From an uncultured Bacteroidales bacterium (GTDB taxonomy: Bacteria > Bacteroidota > Bacteroidia > Bacteroidales > UBA932), in NCBI GenBank assembly GCA_947253655.1, contig CAMYAE010000002.1, positions 1 to 64,000 of the forward strand: a stretch of DNA of 64,000 nt. Direction: 5' to 3'. A program made the position numbers and the translations under genes. The notes beneath the pieces are model-generated. The model made no database searches. It saw only the letters and a program-made list of their open reading frames with translations, and had not been told where the DNA came from. The stretch's first letter is position 1. The number at the start of each line of letters is the position of its first letter. Of this stretch, positions 35,210-45,478 are shown one piece after another.

Positions 35210-36244
35210 ATGAGAGAAGAGATTGAAAGAATAATGGCTGAACTTGCAGAGCTTAAATGCCAGACAGCCAATGAAATAGAAAGTGCAAGAATTCAGTTCC
35301 TCGGCAAAAAGGGGGAAATCACCAGACTGTTTGAAGAATTCAGGACGGTTGCCCCGGAAATGAAAAAGGAATTCGGACAGAAGCTGAACAAGTTGAAGAA
35401 AGAAGCTTCTGAGAAGATTGAGGAGCTTAAGACGAACATTGCATCCGCACCGACAGCGTCAGAAGGCGGTTTTGATGCAACTATGCCGGGAGACCCGTTC
35501 CCGCTTGGCTCTCGTCACCCTGTTTCCATCGTACGTCAGGAGATTGTCAATATTTTCCGTAAATTCGGATATGATGTGGCGGAGGGGCCGGAAATTGAAG
35601 ACGATTATCATGTTTTCGAGGCTTTGAACTTTGCACCAAATCACCCTGCAAGGGATATGCAAGACACGTTTTTCGTCTCTGTAGGGCATCCTGACCCATT
35701 GCTTCTCAGGACCCATACATCAAGTGTCCAGGTCCGTGCAATGGAGAAAATGGACCTTCCTATCAGGGTAATCTGCCCCGGCAGGGTCTTCCGTAACGAG
35801 GCCATATCCGCTCGTGCCCATTGTATATTTCATCAGGTTGAGGGCTTGTATATAGATGAAAATGTAACATTTGCGGATTTGAAGCAGGCCATTCTCCTGT
35901 TTGCCCGCGAGATGTTCGGTCCGGACACTCAGATCAGGATGCGTCCTTCTTATTTCCCGTTTACCGAGCCTTCGGCTGAGGTTGATGTCAGCTGCAATAT
36001 CTGTCACGGGAAAGGGTGCAACATCTGTAAAGGTACGGGCTGGCTTGAAATTCTCGGTTGTGGAATGGTTGATCCTAACGTCCTTGAGGCGGCGGGGATT
36101 GACAGCAAAAAATACAGTGGCTTCGCATTTGGAATGGGAGTGGAACGTATCGCCATGTTGAAATGGCAGGTAAATGATCTCCGCCATTATTTTGAAAATG
36201 ATATGCGTTTTCTCCGCGAATTCAGCACTTGCGTAGAGGTATAG
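35210..36244 (+). CDS. pheS: Phenylalanine-tRNA ligase alpha subunit
   Basis: PheS forms an (alpha-beta)2 enzyme with PheT that charges tRNA-Phe. From the ATG at 35210 it is 344 residues, the family length. The N-terminal coiled coil (MREEIERIMAELAEL to about residue 80) is followed by the class II core: GSRHPVSIVRQEIVNIF, the motif 2 region VRAMEKMDLPIRVICPGRVFRNEAISARAHCIFHQVEG in two overlapping parts, and motif 3 GFAFGMGVERIAMLKW. A Zn-like CNICHGKGCNIC cluster precedes the end, as in other Bacteroidota. pheT is not adjacent, which is common in this phylum. Confidence 0.96.
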   Translation: MREEIERIMAELAELKCQTANEIESARIQFLGKKGEITRLFEEFRTVAPEMKKEFGQKLNKLKKEASEKIEELKTNIASAPTASEGGFDATMPGDPFPLGSRHPVSIVRQEIVNIFRKFGYDVAEGPEIEDDYHVFEALNFAPNHPARDMQDTFFVSVGHPDPLLLRTHTSSVQVRAMEKMDLPIRVICPGRVFRNEAISARAHCIFHQVEGLYIDENVTFADLKQAILLFAREMFGPDTQIRMRPSYFPFTEPSAEVDVSCNICHGKGCNICKGTGWLEILGCGMVDPNVLEAAGIDSKKYSGFAFGMGVERIAMLKWQVNDLRHYFENDMRFLREFSTCVEV

Positions 36245-36245
36245 G

Positions 36246-36278
36246 AGAGAAAATTATAAAATTATTGCTTTTTTCTCT
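36246..36278 (+). terminator. Weak AT-rich terminator of pheS
   Basis: AGAGAAAA (36246-36253) pairs with TTTTCTCT (36271-36278), followed by TTAAAAAA. It stands directly behind the pheS stop and before the tRNA-Gly promoter. Confidence 0.5.
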
Positions 36279-36286
36279 TTAAAAAA

Positions 36287-36317
36287 TTTGCAGGGAACGA
36301 ATTTATCCGTATCTTTG
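36287..36317 (+). promoter_or_regulatory. Promoter of tRNA-Gly
   Basis: TTTG at 36287-36290, exactly 19 bp, TATCTTTG at 36310-36317: a perfect Bacteroidota promoter. It gives about 38 bases of 5' leader. Confidence 0.85.
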
Positions 36318-36360
36318 CTTTCCCAAGTGAGACGAGCCGTCGGGCTTCATATCACAAAAT

Positions 36361-36433
<73 letters not shown>

Positions 36434-36437
36434 CTTT

Positions 36438-36470
36438 AATCAGACAGTCGCCAGGCTGTCTGATTTTGTA
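36438..36470 (+). terminator. Terminator of tRNA-Gly
   Basis: AATCAGACAG (36438-36447) pairs over 10 bp with CTGTCTGATT (36456-36465), followed by TTGTATAT. It begins 5 bases after the tRNA. Confidence 0.9.
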
Positions 36471-36551
36471 TATAGACTTGAATTCGCAACACTTTCACCG
36501 GTGGGTAAGAGGCCTAAGGAGATAATAAACTGCCTTATCTCCCATATAAAC

Positions 36552-38450
36552 TCATTTTACAAGCTCGACCGAGATATTGGAAAATCCTGCCGCCCGGAGC
36601 AGAGACGCTGTCTTGTCGGCTTCGGTCTTGTCGTCGAAAGGCCCAATTATATAGGACAGGGTGCCGTTTTCCAGAGCCTTGGAAATGTCTTTGGTGACAA
36701 TGGCCCGGACAGCTGACATCTCTCCATCGGCAAGGCTCTGGCCATCGGATGTATATATCCTGATTTGGTAAAGCTGGAGGACAGTTTTTTCTATTGTCCT
36801 TGCCTGCTGCAATGGTATCAGTTTCCCGTCATTGAAAGACACTATCAGGGCATTTCTGAAACCTGCTCTCTTGACCTTGTTTAGATTGGCCAGCACGTCT
36901 TCATATTTTGTGAAAAGACCTACGCTGTAGGTATATTTCTGTGAAGAACTCATTCTCCAGAACACAGGGCTGAGCCCTTTCAGCTGGCTCTCTTCAGCCC
37001 TGGATGACAGACTGAAAATCTGTATCTGATATATCAGCCCCGGCGGGAGGGTGTTGTCTTCTGCAAAACGGCCTTCCGGCAAAATCTTGAATGAATAATC
37101 GAACTGCACCTTAGGCCTGGCGACTTTCATATTGAAAGGCCGTCCCATGGAATTGCTGGAGAAAGTGTATCCGGCAGAGGCTCCAACTACCTCTTTATCA
37201 GCCTCTTCCTGTATTTTTTGAAGATCTATGGCTGTCCCGTTTACAAGAAAATCTATTTCGATTTTCTGAAGCTGTCTGACCGCGTAGGATAGCGAGTCCT
37301 GCAAATTTTGGATTGCCGCCTCGTTTTCCAATATCGACTCTTCTATGGACTTCCTGTTATTAGGCTCGGCATCCGCCAATGCAGACCTAAGGCTTTCGAT
37401 CGAAAGATTTCCGGCATTGATTTTATTTTTCAAGGCCCTGACTTCTTTCATCTTGTCGGAATATTTCCGGGCCTCTTCGCTGTCGGGCATCTTGCCTGCG
37501 ACGACAGAGCCGTTGTCAAGGCGGGAAGGATCTTTCACAGGGTCCAGACTTACCATTTTGAGCAGCTCCTCCCTGTCGGAGACAGCTTTCCTAACCGGCA
37601 TTCCGTCATATTCCAGGACATAGATATATACACTGTCCCTTGTAGTCTCCCGGTTGGACGCAAACATGGAATATCGGCCGTCAGGTGTATTTATGAACAG
37701 AAAATCATCGTATGGAGAAGAATAGGGGAAACCCATATTTACAGGGACATCCCAATCATTCAACTCTTTATTCCAGTTTGAAACATATAGGTCGTAGCCT
37801 CCCATGCCGTAAAGCCCTTTGGAGGCGAAATACAGACTTTGGCCATCCTCCGACAGCATAGGGAAGATCTCATCGGACAATGACATCAACTGCTCATTCA
37901 CGAGAGCAGGGGCCGACCATATACTGTCCTGATAATCAGTTTTATATATATTCCTGCTCCCATCAGCGTCTTTTGCCGAATAATATATGGTTCCGGCGTT
38001 TTCGGGGATATATACCGCTTTAGGGAAAGAGCCGTCCGCCAAGGAGTCGAGACGGTTGGGAAGAGGCCTCCAGCTATTGTCCGGCAGGGGATAGAATAAG
38101 AAGAAGTCTTCCAAAGAGAATCTCTGCTTGGCTACGACAACGGGACGGCTGCAATATCCGAGCATATTCACGGCATTGCGCGCCAGCATCAGGGAATTGT
38201 CTACATCTGCCGCCGTGACGGAATCCGAAACATTTTTCTTTGCACTTTCCAACAGGGCTACGGCGGCTTCAAAGTCATATTTCATCCTTAGGGAATCAGC
38301 CTTTGCAACCAGGGCCCGTATTGAGACCTGCGGCATGCTGCTCTTTTGCTGCACCAAGGTGTCCGCAACGCTCTTCGCATCTTGTGCGAGGACGCGGCTT
38401 CCGACAAGACAGCACGCCATAAGCAGCAGATATTTGGACAATGACTTCAT
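36552..38450 (-). CDS. Envelope protein with PD40 repeats and SPOR domain
   Basis: The 632-residue protein has a signal peptide (ending near RVLAQD). Residues 145-290 contain PD40/WD40-like blades (GTIYYSAKDADGSRNIYKTDYQD, ADGQSLYFASKGLYGMGGYDLYVSNW-like and DGRYSMFASNRE). A coiled coil spans about 320-400. Two SPOR-like units end the protein, one near 460-540 and the last near 560-632 (YIIGPFDDKTEADKTASLLRAAGF). SPOR domains bind denuded peptidoglycan, so the protein is likely periplasmic and linked to the cell wall. It is monocistronic; secDF diverges from it. Confidence 0.87.
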   Translation of the reverse strand: MKSLSKYLLLMACCLVGSRVLAQDAKSVADTLVQQKSSMPQVSIRALVAKADSLRMKYDFEAAVALLESAKKNVSDSVTAADVDNSLMLARNAVNMLGYCSRPVVVAKQRFSLEDFFLFYPLPDNSWRPLPNRLDSLADGSFPKAVYIPENAGTIYYSAKDADGSRNIYKTDYQDSIWSAPALVNEQLMSLSDEIFPMLSEDGQSLYFASKGLYGMGGYDLYVSNWNKELNDWDVPVNMGFPYSSPYDDFLFINTPDGRYSMFASNRETTRDSVYIYVLEYDGMPVRKAVSDREELLKMVSLDPVKDPSRLDNGSVVAGKMPDSEEARKYSDKMKEVRALKNKINAGNLSIESLRSALADAEPNNRKSIEESILENEAAIQNLQDSLSYAVRQLQKIEIDFLVNGTAIDLQKIQEEADKEVVGASAGYTFSSNSMGRPFNMKVARPKVQFDYSFKILPEGRFAEDNTLPPGLIYQIQIFSLSSRAEESQLKGLSPVFWRMSSSQKYTYSVGLFTKYEDVLANLNKVKRAGFRNALIVSFNDGKLIPLQQARTIEKTVLQLYQIRIYTSDGQSLADGEMSAVRAIVTKDISKALENGTLSYIIGPFDDKTEADKTASLLRAAGFSNISVELVK

Positions 38451-38510
38451 AATTCACACAAAGTTAAAATTTTATCCTATAAAAATAGTTCATTTCTTGG
38501 AAAAAAGTCC

Positions 38511-38518
38511 TAAATTTG
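38511..38518 (+). promoter_or_regulatory. -7 element for secDF
   Basis: TAAATTTG at 38511-38518; the -33 region is weak. A leader of about 65 bases precedes the ATG at 38591. Confidence 0.45.
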
Positions 38519-38590
38519 CAATCTATTTGCCTTGATACGGAGTAATCCGTTGGTTTAAGATTAAAATAATTTTTTAAAAATAATAAGAAA

Positions 38591-41500
38591 ATGCAAAGTA
38601 AAGGTGCAATTAGACTTGTAGCCATTCTGCTTGCGATAGCTTGTATCTGGCAGCTTTCTTTCACTGCTGTGACCAATGTCCAGGAGAGAAAGGCGGCTAA
38701 ATATGCCAAAGCGGCGGTCGCAGCGCTTGAGCAGTCACCTGCTTTCAGCAAAGTGTCCGATGCTGAAAAGGAATTCATGAAAGACTCTCTCACCAAAGAG
38801 AAGAACAAGGTTTATCTGGATTCTATCATGAAAGAGAAAGTATATCTCGGATATACTTACAAGGATGTCAAGAGCAAAGAAATCAATCTCGGTCTGGACC
38901 TGAAAGGCGGTATGAACGTCATGCTCCAGGTACAGTTGGAAGATCTCGTCAAGGCTTTGGCCGGTAATAACGACTCTCCGGAGTTCGCCAAGGCAATCGA
39001 TTTGGCAAGAAGCCGCAGCGTCAGCTCAAGGACTGATTTCATCACTCTTTTTGCGGACGCATGGAAAGAGGTTAGCAATGGCCAGAGGCTGGCTCAGGTG
39101 TTCGGAACGTACGAGATGAGAGACAGGATATCTCCGGAATCTACTGACGATGAAGTGATTTCAGTCATAAGGACTGACGCGGAGAGCGCAATCAGCAACT
39201 CTTTCAACGTCCTCAGAAGCCGTATCGACCGTTTCGGTGTCACCCAGCCTTCTATCCAGAAGTTAGGCAACAGCGGCCGTATTCTGGTAGAGCTGCCGGG
39301 CGTAAAAGAGCCTGAGCGTGTAAGGAAGCTGCTTCAGGGCACTGCTTCTCTGGAGTTCTGGACTACCTACGAGTATTCCGAAATAGCTCCTTTCCTCAAT
39401 GAGGCCAACAGTCTTCTTGCAAAGCTGCTTAAAGAAGAGGAAGCCCATGCCGACGAGGCCGTCGCTCCGACAGTCAAGCCTGTTGCAGACACCTCCAAGG
39501 CTTCCGGCGATTCTCTGCTCACTCAGGAAATAATGCAGAACACTCAGGATGTCAAGGCATTGAACGAATACAAACAGCAGAATCCTCTGTTCGCCGTACT
39601 CCAGCCGTCACAGGCAAGGGGCAATGCCTGCATAGGATTTGCACAGGCAGCCGATACGGCAAAGGTAAACGCAATGCTCCACATGCCGAGAGTAAAGGAA
39701 CTGTTCCCGGCAGAATTCAGACCGATGTGGTCGGTAAAACCTTCCGCACAGTTCAAGGACGGCAATATCTATGAGCTTGTAGCCATCAAGGCTGCTTCAC
39801 GCGACGGTAAAGCCCCTCTCGACGGAGGTGCAGTAACCGATGCCAGAGTTTCTTACGACGGCACAGGCCGTAATCAGGGCAGTCCTACAGTCTCTATGAC
39901 CATGAATGCTGAGGGAGCCAACAAATGGGCCCGTCTCACAAAGGACAATGTGGGCAAACAGGTAGCAATTGTGCTCGACGGTCTTGTATATTCTTATCCT
40001 ACCGTACAGACGGAAATCACGGGCGGAAGCTCGCAGATTACAGGCCAGTTCTCCGTTGAGGAAGCCACCGACCTTACCAACGTGCTGAAGTCCGGTAAAC
40101 TTCCGGCTCCGGCCAAGATTATACAGGAGCAGGTTGTAGGACCTTCTTTGGGTGCCAAATCCATTAGGGCAGGTATGATTTCATTCCTTATCGCTTTCCT
40201 GCTTGTGCTGATATATATGGTGTTCTTCTATCAGGGAGCAGGCCTTGCGGCAGACTTGGCTTTGCTGTGCAATGTGCTCTTCCTGTTCGGAACGCTTGTA
40301 TCGTTCGGAGCCGTACTGACCTTGCCGGGAATTGCCGGTCTTGTGCTTACAATGGGTATGGCGGTGGATGCCAATGTGATTATATATGAGCGTGTCAAAG
40401 AGGAACTTGCCGCAGGCAAAGGCTTGAGCAAGGCTATAGCCGACGGTTATTCCAATGCCTATTCGGCTATCATCGACGGTCAGGTGACCACCCTCCTTAC
40501 GGGTATCGTGCTGTTCCTTTTCGGCTCAGGTCCTGTTCAGGGTTTCGCAACTACCCTTATCATCGGTATCATCACCTCTGTTCTCACCTCAATCTTCATC
40601 ACAAGGCTGATATTTGAAGACAGAGTTAAAAAGGGCAAGAACATCACTTTCGAGAACAATCTCACGAAGAATTTCCTCAAGAATACCAATGTGGATTTCA
40701 TCGGCAAGAGAAAATATTCATATATAATCTCAGGAGCGCTTATAGTACTGTCTATCATTTCAATCAGCACTAAAGGCTTTACCTACGGCGTGGATTTCCG
40801 CGGAGGAAGGACCTACGTTGTAAGGTTTGACCAGCCGCAGACAGCGGAGGAAGTGAGAAATGCTGTTAGCAACGTATTCGCCGATGAGAACTCATCAGTG
40901 GAAGTGAAGCAGTTCGGTGGTCCTACTCAGATGAAGATAACCACCAGCTACAAGGTAGAACAGGAGTCCACAGAGGTAGATGCCGAAGTGGAGCAGAAGC
41001 TGTTCGACGCTGTCAAGGGCTTCTATTCCGAAGATATGACACTTGACGGGTTCAAGTCCACTCTCGAAAATCCTAACGGAATTATCAGTTCCGACAAGGT
41101 CGGCCCTACTATCGCCAACGACATGAAGCGTGACGCCTTGATTGCAGTTCTGCTCTCATTGCTGGTTATTTTTGCCTATATCGCATTCAGGTTCAAAGGC
41201 TGGACATGGGGCCTCGGCGGAGTCGTTTCATTGGCTCACACGGCAATTATCGTGATCGGTTTCTTCTCGTTCTTCTCCGGGATACTTCCGTTCAACCTCG
41301 ATGTCGACCAGACGTTCATTGCCGCCATACTGACTATCATCGGTTACGCTATTAATGACAACGTGGTGATTTTCGACCGTATACGTGAGTACAGGGGTCT
41401 GCATCCAAACGCAGAGTTCAAGACGAGTGTGAACACGGCTTTGAACGCCACTTTGACACGTACCGTAAACACCTCAGTATCAACCCTTATCACCATGCTC

Positions 41501-41650
41501 GCCATTGCGATTTTCGGAGGCGAGTCCATAAGGGGTCTTGCTGTTGCCCTGTGTCTCGGTATTGTAATCGGTACTTATGCTTCTATCATGATCGGTACTC
41601 CGGTTATGTATGACGCAACAAGAAAGGCCGGAGAAAAGGCTGCAAAATAG
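38591..41650 (+). CDS. secDF: Protein translocase SecDF fusion
   Basis: SecD and SecF, fused in one 1019-residue chain as in other Bacteroidota, use proton flow to pull proteins through SecYEG. The SecD half has the first helix (8-27), GLDLKGGMNVMLQV (about 100), the large periplasmic domain, and six-helix part beginning GPSLGAKSIRAGMIS with MGMAVDANVIIYERVKEE. The SecF half starts near 690 (NTNVDFIGKRKYSYIISG), with VDFRGGRTYVVRF, GPTIANDMKRDA and GYAINDNVVIFDRIREY. Length and motifs are complete. A strong bidirectional terminator separates it from convergent dnaE. Confidence 0.97.
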   Translation: MQSKGAIRLVAILLAIACIWQLSFTAVTNVQERKAAKYAKAAVAALEQSPAFSKVSDAEKEFMKDSLTKEKNKVYLDSIMKEKVYLGYTYKDVKSKEINLGLDLKGGMNVMLQVQLEDLVKALAGNNDSPEFAKAIDLARSRSVSSRTDFITLFADAWKEVSNGQRLAQVFGTYEMRDRISPESTDDEVISVIRTDAESAISNSFNVLRSRIDRFGVTQPSIQKLGNSGRILVELPGVKEPERVRKLLQGTASLEFWTTYEYSEIAPFLNEANSLLAKLLKEEEAHADEAVAPTVKPVADTSKASGDSLLTQEIMQNTQDVKALNEYKQQNPLFAVLQPSQARGNACIGFAQAADTAKVNAMLHMPRVKELFPAEFRPMWSVKPSAQFKDGNIYELVAIKAASRDGKAPLDGGAVTDARVSYDGTGRNQGSPTVSMTMNAEGANKWARLTKDNVGKQVAIVLDGLVYSYPTVQTEITGGSSQITGQFSVEEATDLTNVLKSGKLPAPAKIIQEQVVGPSLGAKSIRAGMISFLIAFLLVLIYMVFFYQGAGLAADLALLCNVLFLFGTLVSFGAVLTLPGIAGLVLTMGMAVDANVIIYERVKEELAAGKGLSKAIADGYSNAYSAIIDGQVTTLLTGIVLFLFGSGPVQGFATTLIIGIITSVLTSIFITRLIFEDRVKKGKNITFENNLTKNFLKNTNVDFIGKRKYSYIISGALIVLSIISISTKGFTYGVDFRGGRTYVVRFDQPQTAEEVRNAVSNVFADENSSVEVKQFGGPTQMKITTSYKVEQESTEVDAEVEQKLFDAVKGFYSEDMTLDGFKSTLENPNGIISSDKVGPTIANDMKRDALIAVLLSLLVIFAYIAFRFKGWTWGLGGVVSLAHTAIIVIGFFSFFSGILPFNLDVDQTFIAAILTIIGYAINDNVVIFDRIREYRGLHPNAEFKTSVNTALNATLTRTVNTSVSTLITMLAIAIFGGESIRGLAVALCLGIVIGTYASIMIGTPVMYDATRKAGEKAAK

Positions 41651-41669
41651 TATTGATACATAATTTTAT

Positions 41670-41706
41670 CTGTCCCCCGAAAGTCTCGACAACTTTCGGG
41701 GGACAG
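41670..41706. terminator. Bidirectional terminator (secDF / dnaE)
   Basis: Arms 41670-41683 (CTGTCCCCCGAAAG) and 41693-41706 pair perfectly over 14 bp with a 9-base loop. T-rich runs follow on both sides. It is 19 bases after secDF and 4 bases after the dnaE stop. Confidence 0.93.
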
Positions 41707-41710
41707 TATT

Positions 41711-44700
41711 TTATTTGCGTATCGCCTGATAACTGATTTTCATAGATTCAAGGGCATCTATTAGTTCCGTGCTGACAGCAACACTGAACTTGTTTGATAA
41801 AAATTCAATGCGGTATTTCGTAGCCGGATCGAACAGGAACATCGTAAGAGGAATTTTTCCTTTGTTCTTTTTCAGCACGCCTACAAGATCCGACCTGAAT
41901 TTCGCATTCAGCATAGGAGTAGTGACATTTATTGCAAGCCCTTTCAGGCTCTTTTCGGATATATTTCCTAAAAGAGAGACGTTGGTAATCCTGAAGCTGT
42001 AGGGTATCTTTTTGCGTTCTGCCTCACCGGCGTTGCGGTTGAAATATTTTTCCTTTATTTCGCCCTCAAGATATATTGCAGAATGAAGCTGCATATATTG
42101 CATATATTTCTCAAGATCGGAACCGAAAAGGGCAAGTTCATAAGACCCGCTGTAATCTTCAATTACCGCCTTTGACCACGGTCTTCCGGTCTTTGTCGTA
42201 GCTTGCTTTACCGATATTACCAAACCGGCGGTTGCAACTTTTTTCGGCTTCCCTGCCATTTCGCATTCACTTATGAACGAACTCAGTTTCCCGATCTTGC
42301 AATTTGTGAAGCACTTCAATTCAAAGGCGTATTTGTCAAGCGGGTGAGAAGAAAGGTACATCCCGACCAATTCTTTTTCCTTTTTGAGGATTTCCAAATT
42401 ATCTTCCTCCTGCATCAGTTCCGGCACATCGGGACGCACAGGTTTGAGTTCTTCCACATCTCCGAACAGGGAAGAGGCTTCGTCCAAAGTCCCAAGCCTC
42501 ATCCTTTCGCCATAGGTTATCAGTTCATCCGCAAAAGCATTGCCATTGGAGCAGGGCAGATAGTATCTTGTTCTGGCGTAGCCGAATGAATCCAGGGCTC
42601 CCGAATCAATCAAGGAGTCGAGGGCTTTCCTGTTTACGATTCCAGACATCCTTTCGATGAAATCGTAAATATCTGCAAACTGCCCGTGCTCGTCCCTTTC
42701 GCTTACTATCGCGTCTACTATATTGGCACCGAAGCCTTTCATTCCGCCAAGTCCGAAACGGATATTTCCTTCTTTATTGACGGTAAAATGGGAATAACTC
42801 TCATTTACATCGGGGCTGAGGACAAGTATTCCGTTCTTTTTGCAGTCATCCATTATCTCTTTTATCTCTTCCATATTGGAGAGATTTTGGCTGAGATTAG
42901 CAGCCTGGAATTCTGATGGATAATGGGCTTTCAGCCAGCCTGTCTGGTAGGCAATCCAAGCGTAGCAGGTAGAATGGGACTTGTTGAACGCGTAAGAGGC
43001 GAACTTCCGCCAGTCTTTCCATATTTTGTCAAGAATGTCCTTAGGATGACCATTATCCGTGCCGCCTTTCATAAACTCTGTATAGAGCGACTCCAAGACA
43101 TCCAATTTCTTCTTTCCCATTGCCTTGCGGAGCTTATCGGCCTTGCCTTTCGAGAAGCCGGCAACCTTTTGCGAAATCCTCATCACCTGCTCCTGGTACA
43201 CCGTCACTCCGTAGGTCTCATCCAAGTATTCCGACATTACGGGAAGGTCGTAGGAAATCGGCTCCTCCCCTCTTTTTCTGGCTACAAATGACGGGATATA
43301 ATCCATAGGACCGGGACGATACAGGGCATTCATGGCTATAAGATCTTCAAGACGCTTCGGATGAAGACGCATAAGCCACTCCTTCATTCCATTTGACTCA
43401 AACTGGAAAATGCTCTTGGTATCTCCTCGCGAAAACAGCTCGTAGGTCTGAGGGTCATTATCAGGAATAGCCTCTATATCAATATCTTCACCATGCCTTT
43501 TTTTGATGATTTCAAGAGCCTCCTTGATTATGGACAGGGTCCTGAGCCCAAGAAAGTCCATTTTAAGCATTCCGACCTCCTCGATATAGGATCCCTCATA
43601 CTGTGAGACCCATACACTCTGCCCCGTAGCCTTATCCACCCCCATTGTGATAGGGATATAGTCGGTCAGGTTGCCTCTGCCGATAATCATTGCACAGGCG
43701 TGAATGCCGGTCTGCCTTATGCTGCCCTCAAGCTTCTGTGCATAGCGTATTACCTCTTGAATAAGTTCCGGACCGTTTTCATATTCATTCCGGAATTCCG
43801 GAATGAATTTCAGGCAGTTCTCTATTGTGACCTTGTATGACTTTTCAGCCTTGCCGCACTTGAATTTCTTGCCGTCCCGCTCTATTATTTCTTCGCCTTC
43901 GTCGAGCATGTCACCGTCATGGTATTCTTTTTCGTAGGGCTCATTGACAACGAACGGCCTGTCGGGAATCATTTTGGTAAGACGGTTAGACTCGTCTATG
44001 GACAGGTGGCTGATTCTCGCCACATCCCTGATAGAGCTCTTTGCCGCCATTGTGCCGAACGTTATGACATGGGATATATGATCAACGCCATAATGTTCCT
44101 GAACGTATTGTATTACCCTATATCTTCCTTCATCATCGAAATCCACATCAATATCCGGCATGGATATTCTTTCCGGATTCAGGAAGCGCTCGAATAGAAG
44201 TCCGTATTTTATCGGATCCAAATTGGTTATTTTCAGGCAGTAGGCAACAGCAGAACCGGCTGCGGAGCCTCGCCCCGGTCCCACAGATATATCGTGGTCT
44301 TTCGCCCAATTGATGAAATCCTGTACAATAAGGAAGTAATCGGGAAAGCCCATTCTGGAAATGGTCTTCAATTCGAAGTCAATGCGTTCCTTCTGCTCGT
44401 CATTCAGCTCACCGTATCTGAATTCCGCACCCTTGTAGGTCAGATGACAGAGGTAGGCAACCGAACGGCAGAATTCGTCACCGCGATATTTGCCTTTGAC
44501 GTCATTCTTGCCGACATCAATTACGTCTTTGTATTTTGCTAAATAATCGTCTATGTCGGACAGGAAGTCTTGCGGAAGGTCGAACACCGGCAGCACATGG
44601 TCCCTGTCTATCTCGAAAGCCTCGATCTTGTCGCATATTTCCATAGTATTTGCAAGCACCTCCGGATTGTCAGGGAAAAGAGCCTGCATCTCTTCTTCGC

Positions 44701-45460
44701 TCTTGAGATACTCCTGCTGAGTGTAGCGAAGCCTATTCGGGTCGTCCACAAAAGCATTGGTGGTCAGACAGATGAGCCTGTCATGAGCCGGTCCGTCCTC
44801 CTTTCTGACAAAGTGGACGTCGTTCGTGGCTATGACTTTTACGCCGTGCTTTGCCGCCAGCTCCATTATCACCGGAACATACTTCTTCTGCCCTTCGTAC
44901 ACATCCATAGACTGCCCCGGAACTTCCGTCTTGTGGTACATCACCTCAAGATAATAGTCGTCCCCGAACACCTTCTTATGCCATTCTATAGCTTCTTCAG
45001 CTCCGGCAATGTCTCCGGCAAGAATTTTTCTCGGAATTTCTCCTGCCATGCAGGCAGAGGAGCAAATCAGATCTTCATGGTATTTTTCGAGCACTTCATG
45101 TGACACCCTCGGTCTATAATACATCCCCTCAATGTGGGCTGTAGACACGATTTTCATCAGATTTTTATAGCCATTGTAGTTCTTGGCCAGAAGAATAAGG
45201 TGATAGTAGGTCTTGTTCGCCTTGTCCTTAAGTTTGTGGTCGCCTATGGAAACATATATTTCACAGCCTATTATGGGCTTTACGGAAGGGTGCTTGTGTG
45301 CAAACTTGAAGAATTCCTTTATGCCGTACATATTTCCGTGGTCGGTAATGGCCAATGCGGGCATTCCAAGCTCTTCGGCCCTTTTAAACAGGCCGTCTAT
45401 GGAAGAAAGTCCGTCAAGGACAGAGTATTGTGTATGGACGTGAAGGTGGACAAATGACAT
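41711..45460 (-). CDS. dnaE: DNA polymerase III subunit alpha
   Basis: The replicative polymerase subunit has 1249 residues. The PHP domain opens the chain (HLHVHTQYSVLDG, ITDHGNMYG), the palm holds the catalytic aspartates in PDIDVDFDDEGR, and the fingers/thumb include AYNKSHSTCYAWIAYQTGWLK-type sequence (here SYAFNKSHSTCYAWIAYQTG). The C-terminal part carries the helix-hairpin-helix and OB fold (VATAGLVISVKQATTKTGRPWSKAVIEDY in two pieces). No intein or frameshift is seen. It lies 18 bases behind the nuclease gene and may share its promoter. trxA, which often follows, is absent. Confidence 0.97.
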   Translation of the reverse strand: MSFVHLHVHTQYSVLDGLSSIDGLFKRAEELGMPALAITDHGNMYGIKEFFKFAHKHPSVKPIIGCEIYVSIGDHKLKDKANKTYYHLILLAKNYNGYKNLMKIVSTAHIEGMYYRPRVSHEVLEKYHEDLICSSACMAGEIPRKILAGDIAGAEEAIEWHKKVFGDDYYLEVMYHKTEVPGQSMDVYEGQKKYVPVIMELAAKHGVKVIATNDVHFVRKEDGPAHDRLICLTTNAFVDDPNRLRYTQQEYLKSEEEMQALFPDNPEVLANTMEICDKIEAFEIDRDHVLPVFDLPQDFLSDIDDYLAKYKDVIDVGKNDVKGKYRGDEFCRSVAYLCHLTYKGAEFRYGELNDEQKERIDFELKTISRMGFPDYFLIVQDFINWAKDHDISVGPGRGSAAGSAVAYCLKITNLDPIKYGLLFERFLNPERISMPDIDVDFDDEGRYRVIQYVQEHYGVDHISHVITFGTMAAKSSIRDVARISHLSIDESNRLTKMIPDRPFVVNEPYEKEYHDGDMLDEGEEIIERDGKKFKCGKAEKSYKVTIENCLKFIPEFRNEYENGPELIQEVIRYAQKLEGSIRQTGIHACAMIIGRGNLTDYIPITMGVDKATGQSVWVSQYEGSYIEEVGMLKMDFLGLRTLSIIKEALEIIKKRHGEDIDIEAIPDNDPQTYELFSRGDTKSIFQFESNGMKEWLMRLHPKRLEDLIAMNALYRPGPMDYIPSFVARKRGEEPISYDLPVMSEYLDETYGVTVYQEQVMRISQKVAGFSKGKADKLRKAMGKKKLDVLESLYTEFMKGGTDNGHPKDILDKIWKDWRKFASYAFNKSHSTCYAWIAYQTGWLKAHYPSEFQAANLSQNLSNMEEIKEIMDDCKKNGILVLSPDVNESYSHFTVNKEGNIRFGLGGMKGFGANIVDAIVSERDEHGQFADIYDFIERMSGIVNRKALDSLIDSGALDSFGYARTRYYLPCSNGNAFADELITYGERMRLGTLDEASSLFGDVEELKPVRPDVPELMQEEDNLEILKKEKELVGMYLSSHPLDKYAFELKCFTNCKIGKLSSFISECEMAGKPKKVATAGLVISVKQATTKTGRPWSKAVIEDYSGSYELALFGSDLEKYMQYMQLHSAIYLEGEIKEKYFNRNAGEAERKKIPYSFRITNVSLLGNISEKSLKGLAINVTTPMLNAKFRSDLVGVLKKNKGKIPLTMFLFDPATKYRIEFLSNKFSVAVSTELIDALESMKISYQAIRK

Positions 45461-45478
45461 GACTGCTATTAAGGGGAT